A DNA stretch of 64,000 bases from Stappia indica. Its GTDB lineage: Bacteria; Pseudomonadota; Alphaproteobacteria; Rhizobiales; Stappiaceae. Under the pieces are notes generated by a model. The model saw nothing but the letters and a program-made list of their open reading frames with translations, had not been told where the DNA came from and made no database searches. Below are positions 41,813 through 52,705 of the stretch, one piece after another (the stretch's first letter is position 1; every line of letters starts with the position of its first letter). Made by a program: the position numbers and the translations under genes. The stretch is taken from assembly GCF_001696535.1 (NCBI RefSeq), contig NZ_MBQE01000002.1:124001-188000 (forward strand), written 5' to 3'.

Positions 41813-43144
41813 TCAGGGCGTGTTGTCGGGGTTCTCCACCACCGTCGGGTCGGCGGCGGCCGCATAGCGCTCGGCAAACGCCGTCGCCTTGGCCAGGGTC
41901 TCCGCGTCGATGGAGCCGAGCAGCCCGTCCATCTCCAGGTCTGAGATGCCGAGCGCGCGGGCGGCCATGTGCCAGCCGGCGGCCTTTTCCAGGTCGACAT
42001 CGCGGCCGCGGCCGAAGGCATAGGTCCGCGCGAGGCGGTTCATGGCGACCGGGTTGCCGGCGCTGGCGGCGCGCTCGAACCAGTCGGCGGCCTCGGTCTC
42101 GTCGGGGGCGACGCCCCGGCCGTTGAACCGCAGGATGGCGTAGCGCACCTGCGCACCGACATGGCCCTGGCGGGCGGCGCGGCCCATCCAGAAGGCGGCG
42201 CGTGCCTCGCTGCGAATGTCGGCGGGGCCGTCGAGATAGAACTGGGCGAGCTGGAAGCGGGCATCGACATCGCCGAGATCGGCGGCCTTTTCCAGCAGCT
42301 CCAGCGCCCGGTCGGGATCAAGCGGGCGCCCCTCGCCGGTGCGATAAAGCCCGGCGAGATTGTAGATCGCCTCGGGAATGTCGGCATTGGCGGCGACCTC
42401 GAACATGTCGCCGGCCTTCACCTTGTCCTCCGGAACGCCGAGACCGTTGAGCAGCATGAGGCCGTAGCGCAGGGCCGCGCGCGTGTTTCCGCTGGAGGAG
42501 GCGAGCTGATACCAGCTGGCGGCGCGTTCGGCATCCTGCGGCAGGCCGCGGCCGGTCTCGTAGAGCACGCCGAGCAGGGTCTGGGCGGCGGGATCGCCTG
42601 CCTCCGCACGCGGGGTGGCGAGCGACAGGGCGGTAAGGTACCAGCCGCGCTGGAAGGCGCCGTAGGCATAGTCGCGGACCTCGCCCTCGATCTCGAGCGG
42701 CAGGGGCGGGGCGACGCTGGTCGGCGGCACGAGCAGGGGGATGTCCTGGTCGCCGCCCACCTCTTGCCGCGGCACGGCGGACAGGCGCTCGGAGATCTCC
42801 GCGGCCGATGGCATGAAGCCGGATGCGGGAGGCTCGGCAGCCTGGTCAGCGCCGGCCGGTGCTTCGGGCGATGCGGCCGGTTCCTCGCCGGAAGGTGCGG
42901 CAGGCGCGGGTGTCTCGGGCGCAGGCTGCGGAGCAGGGGCCGGAGCAGGCGTTGCGGCCGGTGGCTGGTCGGGCTGCTGCTCACCGGGTTGCGGTTGGGT
43001 GGGCTGCGCTTGCTCGGGCTGCGGCTGGGCGGGCGCGGTCGTAGCGCCGTCCTGCGCAACTGCGGGGGAGGCCGCAGCTCCAAGGAGCAGCAGCAGCGCC
43101 AGCGCGCTTGCCTGGAACCGGACCCGTCCGCCGCCTGCGATCAT
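41813..43144 (-). CDS. Secreted Sel1-repeat protein with proline-rich linker
   Basis: The 443-residue protein has a signal peptide (about 9-30, cleavage near AVAQDG), a proline/glutamine/alanine-rich stretch (about 35-110), and at least six Sel1-type TPR repeats (about 160-410; for example AAQTLLGVLYETGRGLPQD and AALRYGLMLLNGLGVPED), a binding scaffold. The start overlaps the thiE stop by four bases, so the pair is translationally coupled although the functions look unrelated. The binding partner is unknown. Confidence 0.85.
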   Translation of the reverse strand: MIAGGGRVRFQASALALLLLLGAAASPAVAQDGATTAPAQPQPEQAQPTQPQPGEQQPDQPPAATPAPAPAPQPAPETPAPAAPSGEEPAASPEAPAGADQAAEPPASGFMPSAAEISERLSAVPRQEVGGDQDIPLLVPPTSVAPPLPLEIEGEVRDYAYGAFQRGWYLTALSLATPRAEAGDPAAQTLLGVLYETGRGLPQDAERAASWYQLASSSGNTRAALRYGLMLLNGLGVPEDKVKAGDMFEVAANADIPEAIYNLAGLYRTGEGRPLDPDRALELLEKAADLGDVDARFQLAQFYLDGPADIRSEARAAFWMGRAARQGHVGAQVRYAILRFNGRGVAPDETEAADWFERAASAGNPVAMNRLARTYAFGRGRDVDLEKAAGWHMAARALGISDLEMDGLLGSIDAETLAKATAFAERYAAAADPTVVENPDNTP

Positions 43145-43785
43145 CCGCTCTCGGCCTCCGTCAGCTCATAGCGCGACAGGACCTCGTTGGCGGCGTGAAC
43201 GGCTGCCTGCGGGCCCTCGGGATGGTTCCACACGGCGCCGCGCAGGGCGACGAAATCCGCGCCGGTGGCAGCGCATCCCTCGACGCCGGCGAGATCGCTG
43301 CCGCACAGGGCAACGCAGGGCGTCTCGAACATCTGCGCCCACCAAGACGAGAACTGCAGCGTCTTGGCATGCGGCTCGACGTCCTCGTCGCGCTCCAGCA
43401 GGCCGAACAGGACGTAGTCGACGCCGGCCTCGGCGACCGTCATGGCGTCGTGGCGGGTGCGGATGCCGCCCGCACCGACGATGCCCTTGGGCTGGAAGTT
43501 CTCCAGCGCCCGCTTCAGGTCCTCGTCGGAGGTGTCGACATGGATGCCGTCGGCGCGGCTGCGCCCGGCGGCACGCGAATCGTTCTGCACCAGCACCGCC
43601 GTGCCCGCCGCCTGGGCGATGGGCACGATTGTCTCCGCGATCTTCTGGAAACCGGCTTCGCCCCAGCCGCCGTCGGTGATCAGCAGGCACGCCACGTCGC
43701 CGCCGGAAAGGGCGGAGGCGAGGTCCTTGCAGAACCCGTCGAGCTCGAAACTGGCGGGCGTAATCAGATAGAGGCGCGGGTGCAC
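43141..43785 (-). CDS. thiE: Thiamine phosphate synthase family protein
   Basis: The 214-residue TIM-barrel protein joins the thiazole and pyrimidine halves of thiamine. It starts with HPRLYLITPASFE and has LVQNDSRAAGRSRADGIHVD in the position of the substrate-binding loop and VGAGGIRTRHDA and VDYVLFGLLERDED further on. The thiamine-phosphate GxHxG pattern is only partly kept, so it may be a divergent TenI-like enzyme. GTG 43785 has AAGGA eight bases upstream. No thiamine riboswitch precedes it, and no other thi gene is near. Confidence 0.75.
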   Translation of the reverse strand: MHPRLYLITPASFELDGFCKDLASALSGGDVACLLITDGGWGEAGFQKIAETIVPIAQAAGTAVLVQNDSRAAGRSRADGIHVDTSDEDLKRALENFQPKGIVGAGGIRTRHDAMTVAEAGVDYVLFGLLERDEDVEPHAKTLQFSSWWAQMFETPCVALCGSDLAGVEGCAATGADFVALRGAVWNHPEGPQAAVHAANEVLSRYELTEAESG

Positions 43786-43851
43786 GGCGCATCCTTCCGC
43801 TTCGTGGGCCGGGCAATCGGAACCCGTCCCGGAATGAGGGGCGATCACGGC

Positions 43852-43876
43852 AAAAGAGGGGCGAAACCGCCCCTCT
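43852..43876 (-). terminator. Terminator of the aldolase gene
   Basis: Nine-base arms AGAGGGGCG and CGCCCCTCT around AAAC, with TTTT after the stem on the minus strand, 30 bases past the stop. Confidence 0.85.
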
Positions 43877-43907
43877 CGTCAAGCTTGCCGATCGGATGAG
43901 TGTCCGG

Positions 43908-44939
43908 TCAGGCGGTCTCGAGCGACTTCGCCCACTCGCCCTTGGCGGCGAGGCCGTTCATGCGGGCGCGGTGCAGGAACGCGGCCTGGCCGGCCGGAAC
44001 GTTCTCGGACTTGCCGCCCCAGGCCTTGAGCGCAGCCTGCTGCAGCGCGCGGCCGTAGGAGAAGGTCAGCTTCCAGGGAAGCGGGCCGGCTGCGTTCATC
44101 AGGTGCAGGTGCTCGGTCGCCAGCTCGTCCGACTGGCCGCCGGACAGGAAGGCGATGCCCGGCACGGCTGCCGGCACGGTGGCCTTCAGGCAGCGCACGG
44201 TCAGCTCGGCGACTTCCTCGGCCGAGGCCTGGATCGGGGCGTTCTTGCCCGGAACGATCATGTTCGGCTTGAGGATGATGCCCTCGAGCAGGATGTCCAT
44301 CTGGAACAGTTCGGCGAACACCGTGTTCAGCGTCCACTCGGTGACCTCGTAGCAGGTCTCGATGTCGTGGGCGGCGGAGGGGCCGTCCATCAGCACTTCC
44401 GGCTCGACGATCGGCACGATGCCGGCTTCCTGGCACAGGGCCGCATAGCGGGCCAGCGCATGGGCATTGGCCTGGATGCAGGTGCTGGACGGCAGGCCGT
44501 CTTCCTCGTTGATGTCGATGACCGCACGCCACTTGGCGAACCGCGCGCCCAGATCATGGTACTCGGCAAGGCGCTCGCGCAGGCCGTCGAGGCCTTCGGT
44601 GATGGTCTCGCCCGGGAAGCCGGCCAGCGGCTTGGCGCCCATGTCGACCTTGATGCCCGGAACGGCGCCGGACTTGCGGATCATCTCGACGAACGGGGTG
44701 CCGTCGGCCGCCTTCTGGCGCAGCGTCTCGTCGAACAGGATGACGCCGGAGATGTAGTCGTTCATCGCCTCGGTGCTGGAGAACAGCATCTCGCGATAGG
44801 CGCGACGGTTGTCCTCGCTGTTCTCCGTGCCGATCTGGTCGAAGCGCTTCTTGATCGTGCCGGTGCTTTCGTCGGCGGCAAGGATGCCCTGACCGGTGGC
44901 CACCATGGCCTGTGCGATATCCTCGAGACGTTCACTCAT
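43908..44939 (-). CDS. fba: Fructose-bisphosphate aldolase, class I
   Basis: The 343-residue enzyme splits or forms fructose 1,6-bisphosphate through a Schiff base. It is of the eukaryote-like class I type: GILAADESTGTIKKRFDQIG, TENSEDNRRAYREMLF, GIKVDMG, ILLEGIILKPNMIVPG with the active-site lysine and LSGGQSDELATEHL. The zinc ligands of class II are absent. ATG 44939 begins MSERLEDIAQ. It is the last gene of the run gap, pgk, fba on the minus strand. Confidence 0.95.
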   Translation of the reverse strand: MSERLEDIAQAMVATGQGILAADESTGTIKKRFDQIGTENSEDNRRAYREMLFSSTEAMNDYISGVILFDETLRQKAADGTPFVEMIRKSGAVPGIKVDMGAKPLAGFPGETITEGLDGLRERLAEYHDLGARFAKWRAVIDINEEDGLPSSTCIQANAHALARYAALCQEAGIVPIVEPEVLMDGPSAAHDIETCYEVTEWTLNTVFAELFQMDILLEGIILKPNMIVPGKNAPIQASAEEVAELTVRCLKATVPAAVPGIAFLSGGQSDELATEHLHLMNAAGPLPWKLTFSYGRALQQAALKAWGGKSENVPAGQAAFLHRARMNGLAAKGEWAKSLETA

Positions 44940-44998
44940 CCGATGAGACCCTCTTCTTGCTTGCAAGCATCGCCGCGTTGCGTTGGCGGCTTTCTACC

Positions 44999-45028
44999 AA
45001 AAGCGCCGCGCTTTTGAAGGCGCGGCGC
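44999..45028 (-). terminator. Hairpin/terminator between pgk and aldolase
   Basis: Nine-base arms GCGCCGCGC and GCGCGGCGC with an 8-base loop; four T follow on the minus strand. Confidence 0.65.
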
Positions 45029-45048
45029 AAGCTGTTTCGTCGACAGGA

Positions 45049-46242
45049 TTAATTCTCGAGTGCGACGACGCCCGGAAGGGCCTTGCCCTCGAGCCATTCG
45101 AGGAAGGCACCGCCGGCGGTCGACACGTAGGAAAAGTCGTCGGCAACGCCGGCATGGTTGAGCGCAGCGACCGTGTCGCCGCCGCCTGCGACCGTCGTCA
45201 GCGAGCCGGCGCGGGTGCGCTCGGCCGCGTGGCGCGCCGCAGCGACCGTGGCGGTGTCGAAGGGCTCGATCTCGAACGCGCCGAGCGGGCCGTTCCACAC
45301 CAGCGTGGCGGCCGCGTCGATCTTGGCGCGGACATTGTCGATGGAGGCGGCGCCGACATCGAGGATCATGGCATCGGCCGGCACCGCATCGACCGAAACG
45401 GTCTCGCTGGCGGCACCCGCCTTGAACTCGCGTGCGACGACGGCGTCGACGGGGAGGACGATCTCGCAGCCGGCAGCTGCCGCCGCATCCATGATCCGCC
45501 GCGCGGTGTCGGCCAGGTCGTGCTCGCACAGCGACTTGCCGACGGAGACGCCCTTGGCGGCGAGGAAGGTGTTGGCCATGCCGCCGCCGATCACCAGCAT
45601 GTCGACCTTCTTCACGAGATTCTCGAGCAGATCGATCTTGGAGGAGACCTTGGCGCCGCCGACGACGGCGAGCACCGGGCGAACGGGCGTGGTCAGGGCG
45701 GAGGCGAGGGCCTCCAGCTCGGCCTGCATGGTGCGGCCGGCATAGGCGGGCAGGCGGCGGGCCAGACCTTCGGTCGAGGCATGCGCGCGGTGGGCGGCGG
45801 AGAAGGCGTCGTTGACATAGAGATCGCCGAGCGCAGCCAGAGCGTCGGCGAAGGCGCCGTCGTTCTTTTCCTCGCCCGCGTGGAAGCGGGTGTTCTCGAG
45901 CAGCGCGACGTCGCCGTCCTTCAGCCCGTCGATGAGCGAGGCGGCAAGGTCGCCGATGCAGTCGGCGGCGAAGGCAACCGGCCGGCCGAGCCGCTCGGTG
46001 AGAGCCGCGGCGACCGGCGCCAGGCTCATCTCCGGCATCACGGCGCCCTTGGGGCGGCCGAAATGGGCGAGCAGCACGACCCGCGCGCCCTTGTCCGAGA
46101 GCTCGCGGATGGTCGGCAGCACCCGGTCGATGCGGGTCGTGTCGGTCACCCGGTTGCCGTCCATCGGCACGTTCAGGTCGACGCGCACCAAGGCGCGGCG
46201 GCCGGACAGGTTGCCGAGATCGTCAAGGGTCTTGAAGGTCAT
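45049..46242 (-). CDS. pgk: Phosphoglycerate kinase
   Basis: The 397-residue enzyme makes ATP from 1,3-bisphosphoglycerate. [56 protein letters not shown] and the C-terminal GGGDTVAAL are all in place. ATG 46242 starts MTFKTLDDL; the frame extends a few codons upstream. It follows gap by 66 bases with a hairpin between, and precedes the aldolase. Confidence 0.97.
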   Translation of the reverse strand: MTFKTLDDLGNLSGRRALVRVDLNVPMDGNRVTDTTRIDRVLPTIRELSDKGARVVLLAHFGRPKGAVMPEMSLAPVAAALTERLGRPVAFAADCIGDLAASLIDGLKDGDVALLENTRFHAGEEKNDGAFADALAALGDLYVNDAFSAAHRAHASTEGLARRLPAYAGRTMQAELEALASALTTPVRPVLAVVGGAKVSSKIDLLENLVKKVDMLVIGGGMANTFLAAKGVSVGKSLCEHDLADTARRIMDAAAAAGCEIVLPVDAVVAREFKAGAASETVSVDAVPADAMILDVGAASIDNVRAKIDAAATLVWNGPLGAFEIEPFDTATVAAARHAAERTRAGSLTTVAGGGDTVAALNHAGVADDFSYVSTAGGAFLEWLEGKALPGVVALEN

Positions 46243-46272
46243 GGATCGCTCGCCTGGATATCTCATGTGAGA

Positions 46273-46297
46273 CGGCCGGCGCGAAGGGCGCCGGCCG
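46273..46297 (-). terminator. GC hairpin between gap and pgk
   Basis: Ten-base arms CGGCCGGCGC and GCGCCGGCCG with a 5-base loop, no T run. More likely an mRNA stabilising or processing structure than a full terminator. Confidence 0.5.
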
Positions 46298-46308
46298 CTG
46301 CTGCCAAC

Positions 46309-47316
<1,008 letters not shown>

Positions 47317-47510
47317 GCTTGTCTCTCCTGTGGCGGCGAACCGCATTCCTTGGGCGATTGATCTGGTCGAGCCGGTCGATCCAAGGAGGTGTTGTCCGGC
47401 TCCTGTCGTCTTTGGAACGCCGCTGCGCGGCGCCCGATGGCTGGTTACCCAAGCCGCGTCACGGATGCAACGGGTTGAAGCAACATATCTGGCCGATGCG
47501 GCTGCATGGC

Positions 47511-49130
47511 TCAGGCCTTGTCGCCCTTTCCATGCTCCTGCATCCGCACTGCGCCGAGGGCCTTTTCGAGCACGGCCTCGGCCTTGCGCCGGGCGTCCGC
47601 GTCGAGCTTGGCGATGTCGAGATGGAGGACGAGACCCTCGTCCTCCTCGTTGATCGTCTGCGGCGCGGCGTTTTCCACCTCGTGCAGGCCCTCCACGGCG
47701 TAGGGCACGATCTCTCCCGGAATGCCCTTCAGCGTGATCGGTTCCAGTCGGCGCACGCGCACCCGGTCCTGCACATGGGCCCAGGTCTCGTAGGAAATGA
47801 CGATGCCGCCCGGCTGGGCGATGCCCTGCAGGCGGGCGGCGAGGTTCGCCTCGGCGCCGATGATCGTGTAGTCCATGCGGTCGGCGGAGCCGAAGTTGCC
47901 GACATTGCAGTAGCCGGTGTTGATGCCCATGCGGACCTCGAAGGGCTTCTCGATCCCGCGCCGGCGCCAGCGGCCCTTGAGCTCGACCATGCGCTTCTGC
48001 ATCGCGATGGCCATGTCGAGACAGGCATTGGCATCCTCGCGCGCGCCGCGTGTCTCGGGATCGCCGAAGAAGGCGAGGATCGCGTCGCCGATGAACTTGT
48101 CGACGGTCGCGCCATGGGCCTGGGCGATGGCCGACATTTCCGTGAAATACTCGTTGAGCAGACTGGTCAGCTCCTCGGGCTGCAGGTGCTCCGCCGTCTC
48201 GGTGAAGTCCTTGATGTCGGAGAAGAAGATCGTCAGCTTCTTGCGCTCCGTGGAGATCACCACGTCCTTTTCGCCGGAGAAGATCGACTTGTAGATCTGC
48301 GGCGAGAGGTATTTCGAGATCTTCATGGAGATGGAGGCGAGAAAGCCGTTAGCTTCCTCCAGCTCCGCGTTCATGCGGCGGAAGTCGTTGGCCTGGCGCC
48401 ACTGCAGCCCGGCAAAGGCGGCGCCGAAGGCCCCGGCACCGGCGAAATACATGAACAGGTACTTGAACGAGAAGAGGTTCCTGGCGATCGGCTGGTGCAC
48501 GGTAATCGCCTGGATGCCGCGCACATCGCCGACCTGCCAGTCGCGCTTGGGGCTCTCGGGATGGGTGTTGTGGCAAGAGACGCAGGCCTGGCCCATCACC
48601 ACCGGAACCGCCATGCGGATCTGCCGCTCGAACAACGAGCCCGACAGGTCCGTCGCGACCGCGTCCGGCGCCCGGCTCTGGCGGAAGCTTGCCAGCGCGG
48701 CGGTCTCGAACGCATCGAGCTTGTGCGGGGCGCGGTTGGCGAAGGAAAGGTCGGAGACGAAACGGTAGTCGACATCGCCGCCGCCGCGGCCGGCGATCAC
48801 GCCGCCGAGTTCCAGCGACAGGGTCGCCGGGATCGGGATCGCGCCGGGCACATCCTCGTAATTGTGAACGGCGACGGAATCGCCGGTGTAGCCCTGGACC
48901 CGGCCGACGACGTTGGAGCCGTAATAGGCGCGGATTTCCGACACCATCGCATTGAGGGTGCGCGCCTGTGTGGTCAGGCCGGCGTCGGAGAGGTTTCGCA
49001 GATCGAGCCAGACGGCAAGCGGCAGCAACACCAGCGCCAGGACCACCGCGACAGCGAGAATCCAGGGGCGCTCCGCGATGGAGCGCCAGAGGGCGTGTGT
49101 GGAATGGCGCTTCCCGGAACTGGGTGACAC
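47511..49130 (-). CDS. Membrane nucleotidyl cyclase with periplasmic heme-c (DUF3365-like) sensor
   Basis: The 539-residue protein has a membrane helix (about 22-42), a periplasmic region (about 43-220) with QACVSCHN (CxxCH at 183-187, a covalent heme c site) in a DUF3365/Tll0287-like context ([16 protein letters not shown]), a second helix (about 225-247) and a C-terminal class III cyclase domain (about 300-470). The metal-binding aspartates are in FFSDIKDFT and [13 protein letters not shown], with [15 protein letters not shown]. It should make cAMP (or cGMP) in response to redox or a ligand of the heme. It lies between tkt and gap. Confidence 0.88.
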   Translation of the reverse strand: MSPSSGKRHSTHALWRSIAERPWILAVAVVLALVLLPLAVWLDLRNLSDAGLTTQARTLNAMVSEIRAYYGSNVVGRVQGYTGDSVAVHNYEDVPGAIPIPATLSLELGGVIAGRGGGDVDYRFVSDLSFANRAPHKLDAFETAALASFRQSRAPDAVATDLSGSLFERQIRMAVPVVMGQACVSCHNTHPESPKRDWQVGDVRGIQAITVHQPIARNLFSFKYLFMYFAGAGAFGAAFAGLQWRQANDFRRMNAELEEANGFLASISMKISKYLSPQIYKSIFSGEKDVVISTERKKLTIFFSDIKDFTETAEHLQPEELTSLLNEYFTEMSAIAQAHGATVDKFIGDAILAFFGDPETRGAREDANACLDMAIAMQKRMVELKGRWRRRGIEKPFEVRMGINTGYCNVGNFGSADRMDYTIIGAEANLAARLQGIAQPGGIVISYETWAHVQDRVRVRRLEPITLKGIPGEIVPYAVEGLHEVENAAPQTINEEDEGLVLHLDIAKLDADARRKAEAVLEKALGAVRMQEHGKGDKA

Positions 49131-49197
49131 GTGGGCGACCTCCCGATGATCGACAGTTCTTACAGCCGATCGCTGCGCAAGCGCAACGGACAGGAGA

Positions 49198-49219
49198 GGG
49201 CGGCGCGGCTGCGCCGCCC
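49198..49219 (-). terminator. Hairpin after tkt
   Basis: Arms GGGCGGCGC and GCGCCGCCC with a 4-base loop, lengthened by GGACAG/CTGTCC outside a small bulge. No strong T run; it lies between tkt and the cyclase gene. Confidence 0.55.
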
Positions 49220-49246
49220 TGTCCGGATCTTACCGGAAACCGCCGC

Positions 49247-51229
49247 TTACAGGCGGGCGTTGACCGCGGCGACGACCGCTTCCGGCGTGATGCCGAAGTG
49301 ACGGTAGAGCTCCTGGTAGGGGCCGCTGGCGCCGAAGCCGGTCATGCCGACGAAGATGCCGTCGGAACCGATGATCGCGTCCCAGCCCATGCGGATGCCG
49401 GCCTCGATGGCGACCTTGACCTTTGCCGAGCCGGCGATGTCGGCGCGGTAATCGGCCGACTGGCGCTCGAAGCGCTCCATGCAGGGCACGGAGACGACGC
49501 GGGTCGCGGTGCCGGCGGCTTCCAGCGTCTCGCGGGCCTTGAGGGCGATCTCGACCTCCGAGCCGGAGGCGAAGATGGTCACCTCGGGCGCCTCGTCGCC
49601 GCCTGCCACAACATAGGCGCCGCGGGCGGACAGGTTCTCGGTCTCGAAGCTGGTGCGCACCGGCGGCAGGTTCTGGCGGGTCAGGGCGAGAACGCTCGGC
49701 GTTTCGCTGCTCTCCAGGGCCAGCTGCCAGCATTCAAGCGTCTCGGTCACGTCGGCCGGACGGTAGAAGTCGAGGTTCGGGATCGCACGCAGCGCGGCAT
49801 AATGCTCGACTGGCTGGTGGGTCGGGCCGTCCTCGCCGAGGCCGATGCTGTCATGGGTCATCACGTGGATGACGCGCTGACGCATCAGGGCCGCAAGGCG
49901 GATGGCCGGACGGGCATAGTCCGAGAACACCAGGAAGGTGCCGGAATAGGGAATGGTGCCGCCATGCAGCGCCATGCCGTTCATCGCGGCGGCCATGCCG
50001 TGCTCGCGAATGCCCCAGTGCAGGTAGCGGCCGGTGAAGTCGTCCGGCGTGATCGGGGCGGTGTCGGCCGTCTTGGTATTGTTCGAGCCGGTCAGGTCGG
50101 CGGAGCCGCCGATGGTCTCCGGCACCACCTTGGTGATCGTGCCGAGCACGTATTCGGAGGCCTTGCGGGTCGCCATGGTCGGCTTGTCCTGGGCGATCTG
50201 CTTCTTCAGCTTCGCCATCGCGTCGGCGAAACCGGCCGGCAGGTCGCCGCGCAGACGACGCTCGAACTCCGAGCGCAGCTCGGTGTCGGCCGCGGCAAGA
50301 CGCTTCTCCCACTCCTTGCGGGCCTGGCCGGAGCGCAGGCCGGCGATGCGCCAGGCGTCGAGAATGTCGCTCGGGACCTCGAAGGCCTCGTGGGTCCAGC
50401 CGAGCGCCTTGCGGGTCGCGGCAAGTTCCTCGGCGCCGAGCGGCGAGCCGTGGACCTTCTCCGAGCCGGCCTTGTTCGGGGCGCCGAAGCCGATGGTGGT
50501 CTTGGCGGCGATCAGGGTCGGGCGGTCGTTCTCGCGCGCCTTCACGAGCGCTGCGGCGATGGCCGCGGGGTCGTGGCCGTCGATGGCGACGGTCGCCCAG
50601 CCGCTGGCCTCGAAGCGCTCCAGCTGGTTGGTGCTGTCGGTCAGCGACACCTTGCCGTCGATCGAGATGCCGTTGTCGTCCCAGATGACGATCAGGCGGT
50701 CGAGCTTCAGGTGACCGGCGAGAGAGATCGCCTCCTGGCTGATGCCCTCCATCAGGCAGCCGTCGCCGGCCAGCACATAGGTGTAGTGGTCGGTGAGGGC
50801 GTCGCCGAAGGTCTCGCGCAGGTGGCGCTCGGAAATCGCCATGCCGACGGCATTGGCAAGGCCCTGGCCAAGCGGGCCGGTGGTCGTCTCGATGCCGGCG
50901 CCATGGCCGAACTCGGGATGACCGGCGGTCAGCGCGCCGATCTGGCGGAACTTCTTGAGCTGGTCGAGGGTGAAGTCCTCGGAGCCGAGCAGGTAGTGCA
51001 CCGCATAGAGCAGCATCGAGCCGTGGCCGGCCGACAGGATGAACCGGTCACGGTCCGGCCAGTCCGGGCGGGTCGGGTCGTAGTGCATCACCTGGGTGAA
51101 CAGCACGGTCGCGATGTCGGCTGCGCCCATGGGCAGGCCGGGATGGCCGGACTTGGCCGCTTCCACGGCATCTGCTGCGAGGAAACGGATCGCATTGGCC
51201 ATGCGATTGTGCTTTTCGAGATCGATCAT
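49247..51229 (-). CDS. tkt: Transketolase
   Basis: The 660-residue thiamine-diphosphate enzyme of the pentose phosphate and Calvin cycles. [25 protein letters not shown] is the family N-terminus, [13 protein letters not shown] the ThDP-binding motif, [18 protein letters not shown] the second substrate-binding segment. The length is normal. It begins the minus-strand central-carbon set (tkt, cyclase, gap, pgk, fba). A promoter is proposed at 51453-51480, about 215 bases upstream. Confidence 0.97.
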   Translation of the reverse strand: MIDLEKHNRMANAIRFLAADAVEAAKSGHPGLPMGAADIATVLFTQVMHYDPTRPDWPDRDRFILSAGHGSMLLYAVHYLLGSEDFTLDQLKKFRQIGALTAGHPEFGHGAGIETTTGPLGQGLANAVGMAISERHLRETFGDALTDHYTYVLAGDGCLMEGISQEAISLAGHLKLDRLIVIWDDNGISIDGKVSLTDSTNQLERFEASGWATVAIDGHDPAAIAAALVKARENDRPTLIAAKTTIGFGAPNKAGSEKVHGSPLGAEELAATRKALGWTHEAFEVPSDILDAWRIAGLRSGQARKEWEKRLAAADTELRSEFERRLRGDLPAGFADAMAKLKKQIAQDKPTMATRKASEYVLGTITKVVPETIGGSADLTGSNNTKTADTAPITPDDFTGRYLHWGIREHGMAAAMNGMALHGGTIPYSGTFLVFSDYARPAIRLAALMRQRVIHVMTHDSIGLGEDGPTHQPVEHYAALRAIPNLDFYRPADVTETLECWQLALESSETPSVLALTRQNLPPVRTSFETENLSARGAYVVAGGDEAPEVTIFASGSEVEIALKARETLEAAGTATRVVSVPCMERFERQSADYRADIAGSAKVKVAIEAGIRMGWDAIIGSDGIFVGMTGFGASGPYQELYRHFGITPEAVVAAVNARL

Positions 51230-51640
51230 CTGATTCCGTTCGTCCCTGTCGGCGGCCCACGCGGGCTACTCGTCCGTGATGCGGGCACCGCACGGGCCCC
51301 GGTTCCGACTCCGGCCTGTCCGTGGCTGGCGCTGCGGGGAGGTGCTGCGCCCGCTCGGGACGGGTCGGTGCGGGTGGTGTCCGGGCCGCCGGCGATATCG
51401 GTTTTCCGGCGGTTGCGACCGGTTTTCACCGGACCCCGCCGAGGCGGCTCGACAAATATCAGGAACCTTGGGCGAGTCAACAAAGCGGATGGCCGGAGAG
51501 CCGGGGAGAGCGGGTGCATCCGTCGATCTCGCATCCCGCGGCAAGGAATGGTATAGCGGCAAAGGGCGGATGCGGGTATTCCGCCCGCGAGCGGCATGGT
51601 GCGCGCAGCGAATCCGGCAGCGAAGCCACAAGGGGTTGGA
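51230..51640. other. 411-base divergent gap between tkt and DUF4164 gene
   Basis: The gap contains the tkt promoter candidate; no other structure is recognised and no promoter for the DUF4164-zapA side is evident. Confidence 0.5.
51453..51480 (-). promoter_or_regulatory. Candidate tkt promoter
   Basis: Read on the minus strand, TTGACT and TATTTG are 16 bases apart. The 5' leader would be about 215 bases. Confidence 0.6.
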
Positions 51641-51991
51641 ATGGACGATACGTCGGGACTTTCCGGGGGGCAGTCTGGCGGGGGCGAGACCCGGCCGGTC
51701 GCGTCCGCGGCAGGATCCGGCGACAGCGTCGCTGCCGCGCTGGAGCGGCTGGCCCGTGCCGTTTCGCGGCTTGATGCAACAGTGCAGCGGCGTATGGAGT
51801 CCGACATGTCGCTGGGCGGGCTGCAGGAAGAACTGCAGCGGCTGGGCGAGGACCGGTCCTCGCTGGCTGCGACGCTGGATACGGCCGAGGCGCGCGTCGC
51901 CCGGCTGGAGGATGCCAATCGCGAAGTCTCGCGCAGGCTCGTGTCGGCAATGGAATCGATCCGCTCCGTGCTCGAGACGCATGGCGGCTGA
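51641..51991 (+). CDS. DUF4164 coiled-coil protein
   Basis: The 116-residue protein has a glycine/serine-rich lead (about 1-25) followed by one long coiled coil (about 28-112: LERLARAVSRLDATVQRRM, LQEELQRLGEDRSSLAATL). It matches DUF4164, a small alphaproteobacterial family that is regularly encoded next to zapA. ATG 51641 follows AAGGGG. zapA begins 12 bases after the stop, so the two are one operon. It may assist ZapA in Z-ring assembly, which is inference from context only. Confidence 0.85.
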   Translation: MDDTSGLSGGQSGGGETRPVASAAGSGDSVAAALERLARAVSRLDATVQRRMESDMSLGGLQEELQRLGEDRSSLAATLDTAEARVARLEDANREVSRRLVSAMESIRSVLETHGG

Positions 51992-52003
51992 GGCGACGAG
52001 GCG

Positions 52004-52381
52004 ATGGCTCAGATAATCGTGACGATCAACGGACGCAGCTTCCGCATGGCCTGCGACGACGGCGAGGAAGAGCGGCTGACCGCGCTCGCCCGCCGCTTCG
52101 ACAGTGCCATCGACAGCCTGCGCGGCAGTTTCGGCGAAATCGGCGACCTGCGCCTGACGGTGATGGCCGGGATCATGGTCACCGACGAACTGGCCGAGCG
52201 CGAGCGCCGGCTGGCAGCCCTGCAGGACGAGGTCGACAGCCTGCGCGAGGCGCGGCGCGCGGCTCTCGACAGCGCGGCGCGTAACGACGCGGAACTCGCA
52301 GGCAAGATCGTCACGGCGGCCGAGCGGATCGAGGCGCTGGCCGATGGCCTGGCGCGGTCCATGCGACCGGCGGATGCCTGA
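52004..52381 (+). CDS. zapA: Cell division protein ZapA
   Basis: The 125-residue protein crosslinks FtsZ filaments at midcell. VTINGRSFRMACDDGEEERLTALARRFDSAID is the globular ZapA head, and a coiled coil (about 65-115) gives the dimer. Length suits alphaproteobacterial ZapA. It is co-transcribed with the DUF4164 gene and followed by the 6S RNA gene, the classical order zapA, ssrS, ygfA. Confidence 0.93.
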   Translation: MAQIIVTINGRSFRMACDDGEEERLTALARRFDSAIDSLRGSFGEIGDLRLTVMAGIMVTDELAERERRLAALQDEVDSLREARRAALDSAARNDAELAGKIVTAAERIEALADGLARSMRPADA

Positions 52382-52438
52382 TCGCCCGCGCGGGCCCGGC
52401 GTTCCGGACGCTGCCGGCCGGCCATGCGAAAACGTGTG

Positions 52439-52468
52439 TTGTATTTCACGGCAAAGCGACCCTATATC
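52439..52468 (+). promoter_or_regulatory. Promoter of 6S RNA
   Basis: TTGTAT and TATATC with an 18-base spacer; the start would fall at about 52475, where the closing stem of the RNA begins. Confidence 0.65.
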
Positions 52469-52472
52469 GGGA

Positions 52473-52634
52473 TTGGCGTGGCTGCGCGGTGCGTCAGGAG
52501 ACATATCCCCGGGGCCTTACGCATCCCTAGGGAGCTGTACCTGCTCCGGCTCGTGGGCTGGAGTATACGGCGCCCACCTACTCTGTAGGTTTCCCGGGAT
52601 TGCAACCTCCAACGGCCGAGGTGGCCACGTCATT
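52473..52634 (+). ncRNA. ssrS: 6S RNA
   Basis: The roughly 160-base RNA lies between zapA and ygfA, its conserved place in proteobacteria. TGGCGTGGC at the 5' end pairs with GCCACGTCA at the 3' end (one G-U pair) as the closing stem, and internal segments such as CCCCGGGG and CACCTACTCTGTAGG resemble known alphaproteobacterial 6S RNAs. 6S RNA binds the sigma-70 holoenzyme and mimics an open promoter to hold back transcription in stationary phase. Exact ends need mapping. Confidence 0.85.
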
Positions 52635-52705
52635 TCCCTCGTTCGCCGTCGCCCTGGACGGAGCGTCGGCAGCCCCTTCGGCCGCCGCATCCGGGAGCGC
52701 GACGC

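Noticed and set aside
43786-43907. Thiamine (TPP) riboswitch before thiE
   Set aside because: The 120 bases upstream contain only the aldolase terminator and a ribosome-binding site; the THI-box sequences are absent.
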